This document shows positions 45,002 to 54,579 of a DNA stretch of 64,000 nt, piece by piece. The position numbers and the translations under genes were made by a program. The first letter of the stretch is position 1. Every line of letters starts with the position of its first letter. This DNA comes from Paenibacillus sp. FSL W8-0426 (lineage in GTDB: Bacteria; Bacillota; Bacilli; Paenibacillales; Paenibacillaceae), in the NCBI RefSeq assembly GCF_037969725.1, contig NZ_CP150203.1, positions 4,294,001-4,358,000 on the forward strand, read 5' to 3'. Under the pieces are notes generated by a model. It was not told the origin of the DNA. It saw only the letters and a program-made list of their open reading frames with translations, and did no database searches.

Positions 45002-45634
45002 TCAGCTGATTCCATATTGCATTGGTCCGCTGCTGCGCCTGCAGGCGTCCATATTGTACAGCGGTTCGGTCAAAGTCGGGTCATGCTGCAGGGCCTGCGC
45101 AAACAACATCTGTGCTGCCTTGGTGTTTGCCTGTTTGGCTTCGATGCAGCCAAGGGCATTACACACAAGACCTTTGAGCCTCGGGGACCCATTCAGATGC
45201 AGAATGCGCTGCAGGTGTTCTTGCGCATCGGCGTTCTGCTCGAGATGAATATGCGAAAGCCCCAAATAATAACGGGCCAGCGCGCTGTCGGGATAGTCAT
45301 TCACCACACGGGAAAATTGCATGATCGCTTGCGGGTACATTTGCAGCTTAAAGTATCCTTGGCCACGACTGAAACATTCCAAATGCAATTCCGGAAGGGC
45401 CGTCACTGCTTCCTGTTCCGGTTCAAGCTTGGCCGCAGGCCTCATGTCCTGCTCGCGAACCTGGCTCATTTTCTCCTCGAACATCAGCCATTCGTCGATG
45501 ACGCTATCACTCATCCGCTTGAGCAAATTCCACTTTTGCAGCAATTCCTGTTTTTTCAGGCCCTCGGCAGAAGGGTAGCGCTTGATAATCTCATCTAACA
45601 TGTCATTCATTTCCGCGAAAACATGCTGGAACAT
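45002..45634 (-). CDS. Tetratricopeptide-repeat protein
   Basis: A soluble 210-residue protein. Residues 1-85 are helical with little similarity. Three TPR units follow at about 88-195: GQGYFKLQMYPQAIMQFSRV, ARYYLGLSHIHLEQNADAQE and CNALGCIEAKQANTKAAQM. TPR domains hold protein partners; none can be named here. The start at 45634 follows GGGTGGGG. It stands alone between panD and dinG, with a strong terminator behind it. Position in the pan-dinG interval suggests a lineage-specific insertion into a conserved block. Confidence 0.85.
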   Translation of the reverse strand: MFQHVFAEMNDMLDEIIKRYPSAEGLKKQELLQKWNLLKRMSDSVIDEWLMFEEKMSQVREQDMRPAAKLEPEQEAVTALPELHLECFSRGQGYFKLQMYPQAIMQFSRVVNDYPDSALARYYLGLSHIHLEQNADAQEHLQRILHLNGSPRLKGLVCNALGCIEAKQANTKAAQMLFAQALQHDPTLTEPLYNMDACRRSSGPMQYGIS

Positions 45635-45727
45635 CGTTGCATCCCCACCCTTGAAAAAATGGATTAGTGCAGTGACCTGTACTCATTTTTTGCAGGGGGG
45701 TCCCTTTTCATTCTCGTTCCCAGCCGA

Positions 45728-46111
45728 TTACATCACCGTGGCGTGAACTTCCTTTTTAGACGTTTGTACAGGTCGGTTATGCTCGTCGACGAAGACAACC
45801 GTAGGCTGGTGAACGTTTGCTTCTTCCTGGGACATCATTGCATATGAAATGATAATGACCGTGTCGCCCGGCTGTACCAGGCGCGCCGCCGCACCGTTCA
45901 AACAGATTACGCCGCTGCCGCGCGGACCAGGAATCACATACGTTTCCAGGCGAGCGCCATTGTTATTGTTGACGATCTGTACCTTCTCATTCTCCATCAG
46001 ATCTGACGTTTCCATTAAATCCTCATCGATGGTAATGCTGCCCACATAATTCAAATTGGCTTCCGTTACGGTCGCCCGATGGATTTTCGATTTCATGAGT
46101 GTTCTAAACAT
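45728..46111 (-). CDS. panD: Aspartate 1-decarboxylase proenzyme
   Basis: Makes beta-alanine from aspartate for pantothenate. 127 residues, the normal size. The self-cleavage site YVGS followed by ITID is at residues 22-29; the pyruvoyl group forms from that Ser. [13 protein letters not shown] and [17 protein letters not shown] match the family. It overlaps the end of panC by eight bases, the usual panB-panC-panD order. All three genes lie behind the long panB leader. Confidence 0.97.
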   Translation of the reverse strand: MFRTLMKSKIHRATVTEANLNYVGSITIDEDLMETSDLMENEKVQIVNNNNGARLETYVIPGPRGSGVICLNGAAARLVQPGDTVIIISYAMMSQEEANVHQPTVVFVDEHNRPVQTSKKEVHATVM

Positions 46112-47006
46112 GAGATGGCACCTCCGTAGTTTGCAGCATGGTATTGTCGATCAGTCTGGTTTTGCCGAACTTTACGGCGAGCGCGATCAAGAGATCGTCC
46201 CTGCCATGGACTAGCGCCTCATCCGCAAGAGGTTCCAGACTTGGAAATGCCTGAATTTCGGCATAATCAATGACCGCTCTCGGTGAACGGCCGATTTCTT
46301 CACGCAAAATGCGGCGAATATCTCCGGCAGTAATGTCCTTTTTGGCACGAACGGCATCTTCGGCGGAACGCAGCGCCTTGGACAGAACCAAAGCCTCCTG
46401 CCGATCCTCTGCGCTCAAGTAAACATTGCGCGAACTCAGGGCCAACCCGTCGCTCTCACGCACGATCGGGCACGGTACAACGGTAACCGGCATATTGAGG
46501 TCATTGACCATTTGCTGGATAACCGCAACCTGCTGCGCATCCTTCATGCCGAAAAATGCACGCTCCGGCTGCACGATATGGAACAGTTTGGAGACCACCG
46601 TCGTAACTCCGTCAAAGTGACCCGGACGGGAAGCGCCGCACAGGCGCTCCGTCAAACGGGATACCGACACGGTCGTTTGCGTTGGGCGAGGATACATCTC
46701 ATCCACCGAAGGGATGAACACCAGATCAACGCCTTGAGCTTGAGCCGTGTTCAGATCTCTTTCTTCGTCCCGCGGATAGCTGTCAAAATCTTCGTTGGGA
46801 CCGAACTGAATCGGATTGACGAAGATGCTCAGCACCACGATGTCGCTCTGGCCCCTGGCAGCCTGCATCAGGCTGGCGTGTCCCTCGTGCAGGTATCCCA
46901 TCGTTGGAACCAGGCCTACGATAGGTTCTTTTCCTTCGGATAACACAGCTTTGCGCATCAAGCCGATCTCGCGTCTTAATTCCGCGATTGTACGAATAAC
47001 CTTCAT
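46104..47006 (-). CDS. panC: Pantothenate synthetase
   Basis: Joins pantoate and beta-alanine with ATP. 300 residues of the nucleotidyltransferase fold: the HxGH motif in [30 protein letters not shown], the ATP/pantoate residues in [15 protein letters not shown], and [11 protein letters not shown] standing for the KMSKS loop. It overlaps panB by four bases (ATGA) and panD by eight. The tight overlaps show a coupled operon. Confidence 0.97.
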   Translation of the reverse strand: MKVIRTIAELRREIGLMRKAVLSEGKEPIVGLVPTMGYLHEGHASLMQAARGQSDIVVLSIFVNPIQFGPNEDFDSYPRDEERDLNTAQAQGVDLVFIPSVDEMYPRPTQTTVSVSRLTERLCGASRPGHFDGVTTVVSKLFHIVQPERAFFGMKDAQQVAVIQQMVNDLNMPVTVVPCPIVRESDGLALSSRNVYLSAEDRQEALVLSKALRSAEDAVRAKKDITAGDIRRILREEIGRSPRAVIDYAEIQAFPSLEPLADEALVHGRDDLLIALAVKFGKTRLIDNTMLQTTEVPSHV

Positions 47007-47878
47007 GCGTTGCTTCCCACCTTCTCTTTGCGATGTCCGTACAACTGCTCGACAACGCCGTCGGCAGCATTGAATACATGTTCTTCGGCAGGGAAGGAAC
47101 GTTCTTTAACTTCCTTGACGTAAGCTCCGATGCTATTGCGAATAAGCGTTCCAACGTCTCCATAGGTTTTCACGAACCGCTTCGGCATATAAGGAGACGC
47201 GTATTGAACCACGTCATGGAATACAAGCACCTGGCCGTCGCAGCCTCTGCCCGCACCGATGCCGATCGTCGGAATGGAAAGTTCCTGCGAAATCGCTCTC
47301 GCGACTTCTTCGGTGACAAGTTCCAGCACAATGCCGAAGGCGCCGGCCGCTTCCAACGCCTTTGCCTCATCCATCAGACGTTTCGCGTCCGCAGCATCCT
47401 TGCCTTGAATGCGATATCCGCCGATTTGGTTGACCGATTGCGGGGTCAAGCCGATATGACCGAGCACAGGCACACCGGCCTGAACGACGGCTCTAACCGT
47501 ATCTGCGATTTCGAGTCCGCCCTCGAGCTTCACGGCATGAGCATGGCCTTCCTGCATCAGCCTGCGCACGCCCTTCAACGTCTCGTCCACGCTGCCGTGA
47601 TACGTCATGAACGGCATGTCGGCCACGATAAACGTATGGGAGGCTCCGCGCACAACCGAGCGGGTATGATACACCATATCGTCCAGCGTGACGGGTAAGG
47701 TAGAGTCGTATCCAAGGACGACGTTTCCCAATGAATCGCCAACGAGAATAAGATCGATTCCCGCTTCTTCCGCAAGCAGGGCGGTCGGATAATCGTACGC
47801 CGTAATCATGCTGAGCGGAATTCCGTCCTGTTTGTATTTTTTCATTTTCACGATGTTTAACGCCTGTTTGTTTGCCAT
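47003..47878 (-). CDS. panB: 3-methyl-2-oxobutanoate hydroxymethyltransferase
   Basis: Forms ketopantoate from ketoisovalerate and methylene-tetrahydrofolate. 291 residues of the phosphoenolpyruvate/pyruvate barrel: MITAYDYPTALLAEEAGID, the metal site in GDSLGNVVLGYDST, DMPFMTYH, and VKLEGG. The start follows AAGGAG. About 415 bases of untranslated leader with a promoter at 48301 and an intrinsic terminator at 47916-47951 precede it. It heads the panBCD operon, which begins after the separate birA-cca unit. Confidence 0.97.
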   Translation of the reverse strand: MANKQALNIVKMKKYKQDGIPLSMITAYDYPTALLAEEAGIDLILVGDSLGNVVLGYDSTLPVTLDDMVYHTRSVVRGASHTFIVADMPFMTYHGSVDETLKGVRRLMQEGHAHAVKLEGGLEIADTVRAVVQAGVPVLGHIGLTPQSVNQIGGYRIQGKDAADAKRLMDEAKALEAAGAFGIVLELVTEEVARAISQELSIPTIGIGAGRGCDGQVLVFHDVVQYASPYMPKRFVKTYGDVGTLIRNSIGAYVKEVKERSFPAEEHVFNAADGVVEQLYGHRKEKVGSNA

Positions 47879-47915
47879 TCTTGTATGGCTCCTTTCTCCT
47901 TTTCATTTGAAACAA

Positions 47916-47951
47916 AACAAAAAAACCTTTTAGTTTCCCACTAAAAAGGTC
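47916..47951 (-). terminator. Intrinsic terminator just upstream of panB
   Basis: ACCTTTTTAGT pairs with ACTAAAAGGT around a 5-base loop, then seven U on the minus strand. It lies only 37 bases before the panB start and downstream of a probable panB promoter, so it may attenuate panBCD. Confidence 0.8.
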
Positions 47952-48306
47952 CCGAAAAGTTAGAAAAAACGTCCAACGACGCGCTTTCTGAAAGGAGACA
48001 GACCGCTTGCAGCGGAAATATTCTTGCAATACCAGGAACGAGTCGAAACCTCGAGGTTCGCGCCACTGATATTATCAAAAAAGAATCACCTGCGATCGTC
48101 CCTTCTGTCTCGGTCCTCTTCGGCTCAGAGCAGAATCCAACAACTCACTTTAACCGCGCCCGAAGCTGGTAATGCAGAAGCTCGTTCTTCATCCAATCAG
48201 CTCAAGCGGCGCATTGCTTATGTTGCGTTTCATCGCAAAATGGCATACTGCCCCGGAGTGCAATTCGGCATGTCTTTAACCGATATCGCCTCACGAAGAC
48301 AGTATA
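47952..48306 (-). promoter_or_regulatory. Long leader and promoter of panBCD
   Basis: No gene is visible in 47879-48370. An extended -10, TGGTATACT (TATACT at 48301-48306), suggests a transcript start near 48294. The roughly 415-base leader contains a 12-base palindrome AACCTCGAGGTT and other inverted repeats and ends in the terminator at 47916-47951. The T-box core (GGTGGTACCGCG) is absent. A metabolite-sensing leader, such as the pan RNA motif described before panB genes in Firmicutes, is possible but not demonstrated. Confidence 0.5.
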
Positions 48307-48370
48307 CCAGAGTTCTGCCCAAACTTCACGCGTAAATGTTCACTTCAGTTGCCGATATTCGACAATGTTT

Positions 48371-49348
48371 TCAGTCGATCAGCGATATTTCTCCCGAAAC
48401 GACCATAACGCGTTCTCCGTTATCCTGTTCCACGAGCAGAGCGCCCGAAGGGTCAAGGCCGATCGCACGGCCTTCGATCGAGCCTTGCGCATTATACACC
48501 TTCACCTGCCGGTGAACGGTAACCGATAACGCTTCCCAGAGCGAGGCAATGATGCCGAAGCCATCTTTTTTGTACATGGAATATAACCCTTCCAGCTCGT
48601 TAAGAATGGCTGCCGCCAGCGGGGCGCGATCGACCATGTGTCCCGTCTCCATTCGAATGGAGGTGGCGATCGATCTCAGCTCTTCCGGATAGTCGTTCTC
48701 CTCGAAATTGACGTCCACGCCGATGCCGGCGACGCAATAACGCAGGACGTGGTCCTCCACCGCCGATTCCACCAATATGCCGCACATTTTGCGGCCGCCG
48801 ATCAACAGGTCATTCGGCCATTTGATGCCGACGTCCGCCCCTGTGCATGCCCGAATGGCCCTGCAGACAGCCACCCCCGCCAGCAGTGTCAGCTGAGGCG
48901 TGCTTTGCAGGGGCAGATCCGGACGCAGCAGCAAGCTCATCCAGATCCCCTTTCCTGCAGGGGAATAAAACTTTCGGCCAAAGCGGCCCCGGCCCCCAGT
49001 TTGCTCCTCTGCCAGGACAACGATGCCTTCTTCATGCCCTTCCTCGGCCAGCTTCTGGACTTCGCCTTGCGTCGATACGGTCGAATTCAGCAGGACCGTC
49101 TTTCTGCCAAAAACGGTCGTTTTCAGGGCCAACTGGAGCGCGGCTGCGTCAATGCTGGCCGGCTTGGAAACGAGCCGATATCCTTTGCGGGATACTGCCT
49201 CAAATTCGTACCCCAGCTCCCGCAGCTTGTTGATCTGTTTCCAGACCGCTGCTCTGCTAATCGACAGATTGCGGCTTATTTCCTCCCCGGACACGAATTC
49301 GTCTCCGGAATTCAGCAGCATATTCAGCAATTCCTCATGCTTGGTCAA
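48371..49348 (-). CDS. birA: Biotin-protein ligase / biotin operon repressor
   Basis: Attaches biotin to carboxylases and represses biotin genes. 325 residues: N-terminal helix-turn-helix (EISRNLSISRAAVWKQINKL), ligase core with GGRGRFGRKFYSPAGKGIW and IKWPNDLLIGGRKMCGILVE, and a C-terminal SH3-like domain. The start is TTG at 49348, overlapping cca by 14 bases, with GGGTGAG upstream. The same cca-birA coupling occurs in B. subtilis. It retains the DNA-binding domain, so it should act as a repressor. Confidence 0.96.
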   Translation of the reverse strand: MTKHEELLNMLLNSGDEFVSGEEISRNLSISRAAVWKQINKLRELGYEFEAVSRKGYRLVSKPASIDAAALQLALKTTVFGRKTVLLNSTVSTQGEVQKLAEEGHEEGIVVLAEEQTGGRGRFGRKFYSPAGKGIWMSLLLRPDLPLQSTPQLTLLAGVAVCRAIRACTGADVGIKWPNDLLIGGRKMCGILVESAVEDHVLRYCVAGIGVDVNFEENDYPEELRSIATSIRMETGHMVDRAPLAAAILNELEGLYSMYKKDGFGIIASLWEALSVTVHRQVKVYNAQGSIEGRAIGLDPSGALLVEQDNGERVMVVSGEISLID

Positions 49349-50645
49349 GCTTACTCACCCGCTTTACTTCAGCGACCAGCGCTTCCTGCTGATTCGCTAT
49401 ATTTCCGATCGCTGCTTCCTTCAGCAAGTGTTTCATCAATTGCCCAAGCCAAGGTCCTCCCTTGCGATCAAGCAGCCGTAACACATGTTCCCCCGTAATA
49501 TCGAGGTCCTTTAATGCATGAACCTGCATGGAATCGCTCCACTCTGCAGCATGTGCATGCAAAACCCTAAGCCGCGCGTTTTCCTCTTCCTTCTCGTCCC
49601 GCCAACGCTCAGGAAGAAGCGGCTGGATGTGAAGCCAATCCCGGGTCGCCCGATCTCCGTAGGTCAACACGCCGGTAATCCATTCGGACCGTAAGCCCCG
49701 ATCGTCATGATGAACCTTGATCAGATTACGAACGTGATCTTCCACTCGCAATACGCCGGTAATGCGGGCACGATCGTCATTCGAAAATGTCCAACCGCGC
49801 AGCAGGACATCCGCCTCGTCCCACGCATAACCACCGGACAACAGTAACAGCGACCAGCGCAAGATGGCACGTTCACCGGCCAGTTTACCGAGCTCGCCCA
49901 AACGTTTTCGGGAGAACCGTTCAGCGCTGACCGGAGCTTTGACATGTTCCAGCACCTTGCTCCGGAACAACAGCTCCAAACCGCGTAACGGATGCGGTCC
50001 TGCCATCATTTTAACCATTTCCGTGCGGACCCGCTCCATCGCGATATGCTGCAGAAGCTCACGCTGCAACACAAGGGCCTTCCATGTATTGTAGGTGATC
50101 CGAAAATGGAATACAGAGGAAAACCTGACGCAGCGAAGCATTCGCAGCGCATCCTCGCCAAAGCGTTCGTTCGGTGCACCCACACACCGGATTAACCGAT
50201 GACGAATGTCGTCCTGTCCTCCGAAAGGGTCAACGACCTTCCCGTTTATGTCCATGGCCAGCGCGTTCATCGTGAAGTCTCGCCGCTGAAGGTCTTCTTT
50301 CACGTCCTTGACGAATTGCACGGCGGATGGTCTGCGGCTGTCCTTATATTCCGATTCGGTTCGAAACGTCGTTACCTCAAAAAAGCATCCTCCGGACCGC
50401 ACCGTCACCGTCCCGTGCTGCAGCCCTGTCGGGATGTAGTCCGGAAACAATTCCATCACCTGTTCCGGAGCGGCCGAGGTCGTAATATCCATATCGTCCA
50501 CGGCTCGGCCGAGAAGTTCATCCCGAACGCATCCTCCGACCCAGTACGCTTCATAACCATTCTCGTTCAATATGCGCAACACGTTTTCGCTTTGCCGTGC
50601 CATCTCCCGATCTTCTACATGTGTCCACTGGATCACATCATTCAC
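49335..50645 (-). CDS. cca: CCA tRNA nucleotidyltransferase
   Basis: Adds or repairs the 3' CCA of tRNAs. 436 residues, class II: the head has YWVGGCVRDELLGRAVDDMD with the catalytic Asp pair, then TVTVRSGGCFFEVTTFRTE, RRDFTMNALAMD and the EDALRMLRCVRFSS segment. The frame begins with GTG at 50645 after GGGAAG; an ATG 14 codons later is also possible. The tail (about residues 300-436) has the helical body. It is followed directly by birA with overlap. Confidence 0.95.
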   Translation of the reverse strand: MNDVIQWTHVEDREMARQSENVLRILNENGYEAYWVGGCVRDELLGRAVDDMDITTSAAPEQVMELFPDYIPTGLQHGTVTVRSGGCFFEVTTFRTESEYKDSRRPSAVQFVKDVKEDLQRRDFTMNALAMDINGKVVDPFGGQDDIRHRLIRCVGAPNERFGEDALRMLRCVRFSSVFHFRITYNTWKALVLQRELLQHIAMERVRTEMVKMMAGPHPLRGLELLFRSKVLEHVKAPVSAERFSRKRLGELGKLAGERAILRWSLLLLSGGYAWDEADVLLRGWTFSNDDRARITGVLRVEDHVRNLIKVHHDDRGLRSEWITGVLTYGDRATRDWLHIQPLLPERWRDEKEEENARLRVLHAHAAEWSDSMQVHALKDLDITGEHVLRLLDRKGGPWLGQLMKHLLKEAAIGNIANQQEALVAEVKRVSKLDQA

Positions 50646-50699
50646 CTCATTACTTCCCGGCAGCGGCTGCTTCGTTCCAACGGCCTCTACCCTTTGGAA

Positions 50700-51860
50700 T
50701 CAACCGCAAACCGGTTTCAGGTCAGGCACTTCACGCCCGAGCACCCGATAATAAATTTGTTCATACTCGTGACGAATGGCGTCGTTGCAAAAATCATGGT
50801 GAGCCCGTTTCAGGCAAGCTTCTCTAAACTCAGCGGTCAAACGGTCATCCGTCAACAAACGGATCGCGTTGTCGGCCATGGAAGCCGTATCGCCGATCGG
50901 CGACAGGAAGCCCGTTTTGCCGTGAAGCACAAGCTCCGGAATGCCTCCTGCTTGCGATCCGATGGTCGGCACGCCGCAGGCCATGGCTTCGAGGGCCACG
51001 AGTCCGAAGCTTTCCTTTTCGGAAGGGAGCAGCAGCACGTCAGCCATGGAGATCACTTGAGCGATATCGTCCTGTTTTCCCAGAAACTGAACTTTGTCGC
51101 CCAGTCCCATATCGTTGATTTTCCATTGGATTTTCGGCAAGTCCGGTCCTTCTCCGACAAACAGCAGCTTCGCCGGAACCTGCTCCTGCACCTGACGGAA
51201 CACTTCAACGACGTCCTGCGTCCGCTTTACCGGACGGAAATTGGAAATATGCATCAGTATTTTTTCATGCGGAGCGGCGAATTCCCTGCGCAAACTGGCG
51301 GCGTCACGCGGGTAATACACCCTTTTATCGATAAAATTGTACGTCAGGTCGATGGGCCGCTGAATATCCAGCAAGTCCACGGTTTCCCGGATCAGATCGC
51401 GGGAAACGGCGGTTACGGCATCACTTTCGTTTATGGCCAGACGGATGAGGTCCTTCAACGATTCGTCCTGAGCCAGGACGGTGATATCCGTCCCATGCAG
51501 CGTCGTTACGACTTTAAGATCGTCGCCGACCATTTGCTTGGCCAAAAAGGCACAAACGGCATGCGGTACGGCATAGTGCACGTGCAACAGATCGAGTTGT
51601 TGAGATTTGGCTACCTGCGCCATTTTGGTCGCAAGAGACAGGTCGTAAGGCGGGTATCGAAATACATAGTAATCGTTGACCTCCACCTCATGGTAAAAAA
51701 TATTTCTTTGAAATGTGCCCAATCTAAACGGGATGCTGTTCGCTATGAAATGAACCTCATGCCCCTGTTCGGCAAGCAATTTGCCGAGCTCCGTTGCGAC
51801 AACGCCAGACCCTCCGAGGGACGGATAACAGGTAATCCCGATTTTCAGCTTTTGATCCAT
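50700..51860 (-). CDS. bshA: N-acetyl-alpha-D-glucosaminyl L-malate synthase
   Basis: First enzyme of bacillithiol synthesis: joins UDP-GlcNAc and malate. 386 residues, GT4 family, GT-B fold: LKIGITCYPSLGGSGVVATE at the start, DLLHVHYAVPHAVCAF, TLHGTDITVL, and the donor-site SEKESFGLVALEAMACGVP near residue 290. The start at 51860 (MDQKLKIG) is chosen because the Bacillus enzyme starts there and GGGGG lies about 12 bases upstream; the frame runs 25 codons higher. It lies after bshB1, so two of the three bacillithiol steps are linked; bshC is not in the window. Confidence 0.96.
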   Translation of the reverse strand: MDQKLKIGITCYPSLGGSGVVATELGKLLAEQGHEVHFIANSIPFRLGTFQRNIFYHEVEVNDYYVFRYPPYDLSLATKMAQVAKSQQLDLLHVHYAVPHAVCAFLAKQMVGDDLKVVTTLHGTDITVLAQDESLKDLIRLAINESDAVTAVSRDLIRETVDLLDIQRPIDLTYNFIDKRVYYPRDAASLRREFAAPHEKILMHISNFRPVKRTQDVVEVFRQVQEQVPAKLLFVGEGPDLPKIQWKINDMGLGDKVQFLGKQDDIAQVISMADVLLLPSEKESFGLVALEAMACGVPTIGSQAGGIPELVLHGKTGFLSPIGDTASMADNAIRLLTDDRLTAEFREACLKRAHHDFCNDAIRHEYEQIYYRVLGREVPDLKPVCG

Positions 51861-51973
51861 CCGGTTGGACGCCCCCTTGTTCTCCTGCTGATCTGCAGGT
51901 TGATAATGATGCAACGGAAAATAAAATATATGCATTCACAACAGGCTATCTTGCCTGATTGACAACGATGATT

Positions 51974-52669
51974 TTAAACGGAATCGCCGAACCTTTGAAC
52001 GACGTAAGGCGTCAGCGTTGCGAAACCTTCGGCATATGCGATCTGGCTCCGCTGCCCCAGTAAGGAATCTCTGGCCTTTACCCGTTCCACGTAACCCGCA
52101 TTCAGCGGCGTAGCTACAGAACCCGCCTCCATCTCGAACTGGGAGCGGTAACTTCGCAGCGAATTCTCCTTTTGCGCGTAGTATTCCGTAATGTCCATGA
52201 TCAAATCCGTAGGCCCAATGTCGTTGATAAAATAAAAATACTGCTCCTTCACCTGCACGGCAGGCATGTCCGGCATGTAATTTCTCAGTTTGGCGTTAAA
52301 TACGGCTTCTTGCACCAGTTTGCTGCACATGACATGGTCGGGATGACGATCCTCCCAATAAGGCGCAAACACGATGCGAGGAGCTTGGCGGCGAATTTCG
52401 GCGGTCACGGCCTGCACGTTATCCGGCGTAATATATAACCCCCGGTCTGGCAAAGCCAGATTGGTTCGACACGAAAGACCGAGGATGCGGGAGGCTTCCT
52501 CCGCTTCCTCGGCCCTGCGCTCTACCGTGCCGTTGGACGACATTTCCGCGCGCGTCAAGTCGCATATCCCGACCTTCAATCCCAACGCGGTATGTTTGGC
52601 AATCGTTCCGGCCATGCCGATCTCGGCGTCGTCCGCATGCGCCCCGAAAACAAGGATATCGAGGCTCAT
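51974..52669 (-). CDS. bshB1: Bacillithiol biosynthesis deacetylase
   Basis: Zinc deacetylase that removes the acetyl group from GlcNAc-malate. 231 residues of the LmbE/PIG-L family with [17 protein letters not shown] near the N-terminus (His, Asp, Asp) and the third ligand His in [12 protein letters not shown]. The start overlaps the mgsA stop by four bases (ATGA). bshA follows 113 bases later. The gap before bshA holds no gene. Confidence 0.96.
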   Translation of the reverse strand: MSLDILVFGAHADDAEIGMAGTIAKHTALGLKVGICDLTRAEMSSNGTVERRAEEAEEASRILGLSCRTNLALPDRGLYITPDNVQAVTAEIRRQAPRIVFAPYWEDRHPDHVMCSKLVQEAVFNAKLRNYMPDMPAVQVKEQYFYFINDIGPTDLIMDITEYYAQKENSLRSYRSQFEMEAGSVATPLNAGYVERVKARDSLLGQRSQIAYAEGFATLTPYVVQRFGDSV

Positions 52670-53106
52670 TGGGAATCCCCTGCATTTACTCCCGCTTCGG
52701 GCTTGTATTTATGTACGAGTTCCCTCCAAGCGAAATCGCCGCGATCCAGCGCCTTCACCAATATTTCGGCCGTCGCGATGTTGGTTGCCAGCGGAATGCC
52801 TTGTACGTCGCACAAACGAAGCAGTGCGTTAATGTCAGGCTCATGCGGCTGGGCCATCAACGGATCACGCAAAAATATGATCAAATCCATCTCGTTTTGG
52901 GCAACAAGCGCGCCGATCTGCTGGTCTCCGCCAAGCGGGCCGGATTCGAAGCGATGAATTTGCAGCGACGTGCCTTCCATGATGCGAAGCCCCGTCGTGC
53001 CCGTCGAGTACAATTGGTGACCATCGAATACGGATTCGTAGGCGGTCACGAAATTCACCATTTCCTCTTTCTTGCGATCATGGGCGATAAATGCGATTTT
53101 TAACAT
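52666..53106 (-). CDS. mgsA: Methylglyoxal synthase
   Basis: Converts dihydroxyacetone phosphate to methylglyoxal, a bypass of lower glycolysis. 146 residues: [16 protein letters not shown] with phosphate-binding residues, LYSTGTTG, the catalytic Asp in [11 protein letters not shown] and [13 protein letters not shown]. The start follows AAAAGGAG. It is coupled to bshB1 by a four-base overlap; this is functionally sensible because bacillithiol helps detoxify methylglyoxal in Bacillus. Confidence 0.97.
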   Translation of the reverse strand: MLKIAFIAHDRKKEEMVNFVTAYESVFDGHQLYSTGTTGLRIMEGTSLQIHRFESGPLGGDQQIGALVAQNEMDLIIFLRDPLMAQPHEPDINALLRLCDVQGIPLATNIATAEILVKALDRGDFAWRELVHKYKPEAGVNAGDSQ

Positions 53107-53121
53107 GATGACGGTCTCCTT

Positions 53122-53925
53122 TTAGTCGATAAAATGGTCAAATCCATAAATAAGCCCCGTATACTGCATCACTTTCTGTATGCCGATCTTGACGCCTGGC
53201 ATATAGCCTGCGCGTTCGTAAGAATCATGCCTGATTTTCAGCGTCTGCCCGAAATCGCCAAACACTACTTCTTGCTGTGCAAACACCCCCGGCAAGCGCA
53301 CGCTATGAATTCGGAACCCGTTGAAGTAGCCTCCGCGCGATCCTTCGATGATCTCTTCTTCGTTCGGATTTCCCTGACGGAACTCTTTGCGTGTCTCCGC
53401 GATCAACTCGGCCGTTTTGACGGCCGTTCCCGAAGGCGCATCCAGCTTCTGATCACCATGATATTCGATGATCTCGACATTCGGCATATGTTTGGCCGCC
53501 ATCGCCGCGAAACGCATCATCAAAATAGCGCCGATCGAGAAGTTGGGTGCGATCAGCCCGCCAATTCCTTTTTCGGTGCACAACTTGTCCAGCTGTTCAA
53601 TTTGCTCTGGCGTAAAACCGGTCACTCCCATTACAGGTCTGACGCCATGACGTATGGCAATTTCCGTATGTTGGTAAGCGAATTTAGGGATGGTGAAATC
53701 TACCATGACCTCGGGTTTTGCCTGTGCAAAAGCCTGTTCGATATTGTCTGTAACGATAACCCCGCATTCAGGCAAACCTACCAAAGTGCCTGCATCGAGG
53801 CCCGCACCGGAACGGTTGACCGCCGCGACCAGTTCAAGCTCTGGATCCTGGAGGACCAATTTTACAACTTCCCGGCCCATGCGGCCTGCCGCTCCGATTA
53901 CGGCAACTCGAATTACTTCACTCAT
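53122..53925 (-). CDS. dapB: 4-hydroxy-tetrahydrodipicolinate reductase
   Basis: Second step of the diaminopimelate/lysine branch, also feeding dipicolinate in spores. 267 residues: VAVIGAAGRMGREVV as nucleotide-binding loop, and IEYHGDQKLDAPSGTAVKTA holding the catalytic His and Lys. The second His of the usual HH pair is Gly here; the first, catalytic one is kept. It begins a run with mgsA, bshB1 and bshA on the same strand, 15 bases before mgsA. Confidence 0.97.
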   Translation of the reverse strand: MSEVIRVAVIGAAGRMGREVVKLVLQDPELELVAAVNRSGAGLDAGTLVGLPECGVIVTDNIEQAFAQAKPEVMVDFTIPKFAYQHTEIAIRHGVRPVMGVTGFTPEQIEQLDKLCTEKGIGGLIAPNFSIGAILMMRFAAMAAKHMPNVEIIEYHGDQKLDAPSGTAVKTAELIAETRKEFRQGNPNEEEIIEGSRGGYFNGFRIHSVRLPGVFAQQEVVFGDFGQTLKIRHDSYERAGYMPGVKIGIQKVMQYTGLIYGFDHFID

Positions 53926-54002
53926 CTTAGCTGCAACTCCTCACTATTGTTCGTTCGATGTTTTCCCTTCTCGTGACCGTGAGATGCTCACGGGCGAGAT
54001 CT

Positions 54003-54527
54003 CTAATGGATGGACTTCATACGTTGTTTGATCTGCTGTAACAGCTGCTGCAGCTGTACATTCTGAGGATCGAGCGCAAGCGCTTCGCGCACCGTGCTCA
54101 ATGCACGTTTGAATTCGTTCAGCTCGATATACGCAAGCGCAAGCAAAACATGCGCTTCCAATTGCAACGAATCCAAACGGATCGCCTCTGACAGCAGTGC
54201 GACTGCCTGTACGCAGTGCTCCGGCGATTTGCCGTCCCCCTGCTCCAACAAGGCCTTAGCTTGATTGGTCCGCTGCTTGGCCTCAAGCGTATGCAAATGA
54301 AGAAGATACTCTTCCGTACCGCCGGACAAATCCACCGCTTTTCGGGCATATTCAAGCGCAGAGCTCAAATGCTGGCTGCGGGCCTGCGTAATCGAACAGC
54401 GGTAATACAGTTCCGCATGTCCCGGATAAGCAAGGATGGCTGTCTCGAACCAACGGATCGCCTGTTCAAAATCATTTTGCAAAATACAACGGTAGGCCCG
54501 CTGCAAATAGTCCTCGGGTTTCATCAT
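54003..54527 (-). CDS. Tetratricopeptide-repeat protein
   Basis: A 174-residue soluble TPR protein starting at 54527 (or ATG three bases later) behind GGAGGG. Repeat units are seen at about 8-40 (AYRCILQNDFEQAIRWFETA), 41-75 (YYRCSITQARSQHLSSALEY) and 120-160 (AHVLLALAYIELNEFKRALS). It lies between the MazG-type gene and dapB on the same strand. No partner is known. The B. subtilis block has no equivalent gene at this spot as far as I can recall. Confidence 0.85.
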   Translation of the reverse strand: MMKPEDYLQRAYRCILQNDFEQAIRWFETAILAYPGHAELYYRCSITQARSQHLSSALEYARKAVDLSGGTEEYLLHLHTLEAKQRTNQAKALLEQGDGKSPEHCVQAVALLSEAIRLDSLQLEAHVLLALAYIELNEFKRALSTVREALALDPQNVQLQQLLQQIKQRMKSIH

Positions 54528-54579
54528 GCACACTGTCCCTCCCCCTATAGGGTGATGGTACAGCATATGTAATCAAGGC

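Noticed and set aside
48024..48335. 103-residue plus-strand frame in the panB leader
   Set aside because: No ribosome site or family motif; the stretch reads better as the structured leader of panB on the other strand.
50199..51962. 587-residue plus-strand open frame opposite bshA and cca
   Set aside because: It lies wholly antisense to two well-conserved genes, has no family motif, and its His/Arg-rich composition is what the complement of a coding strand gives.
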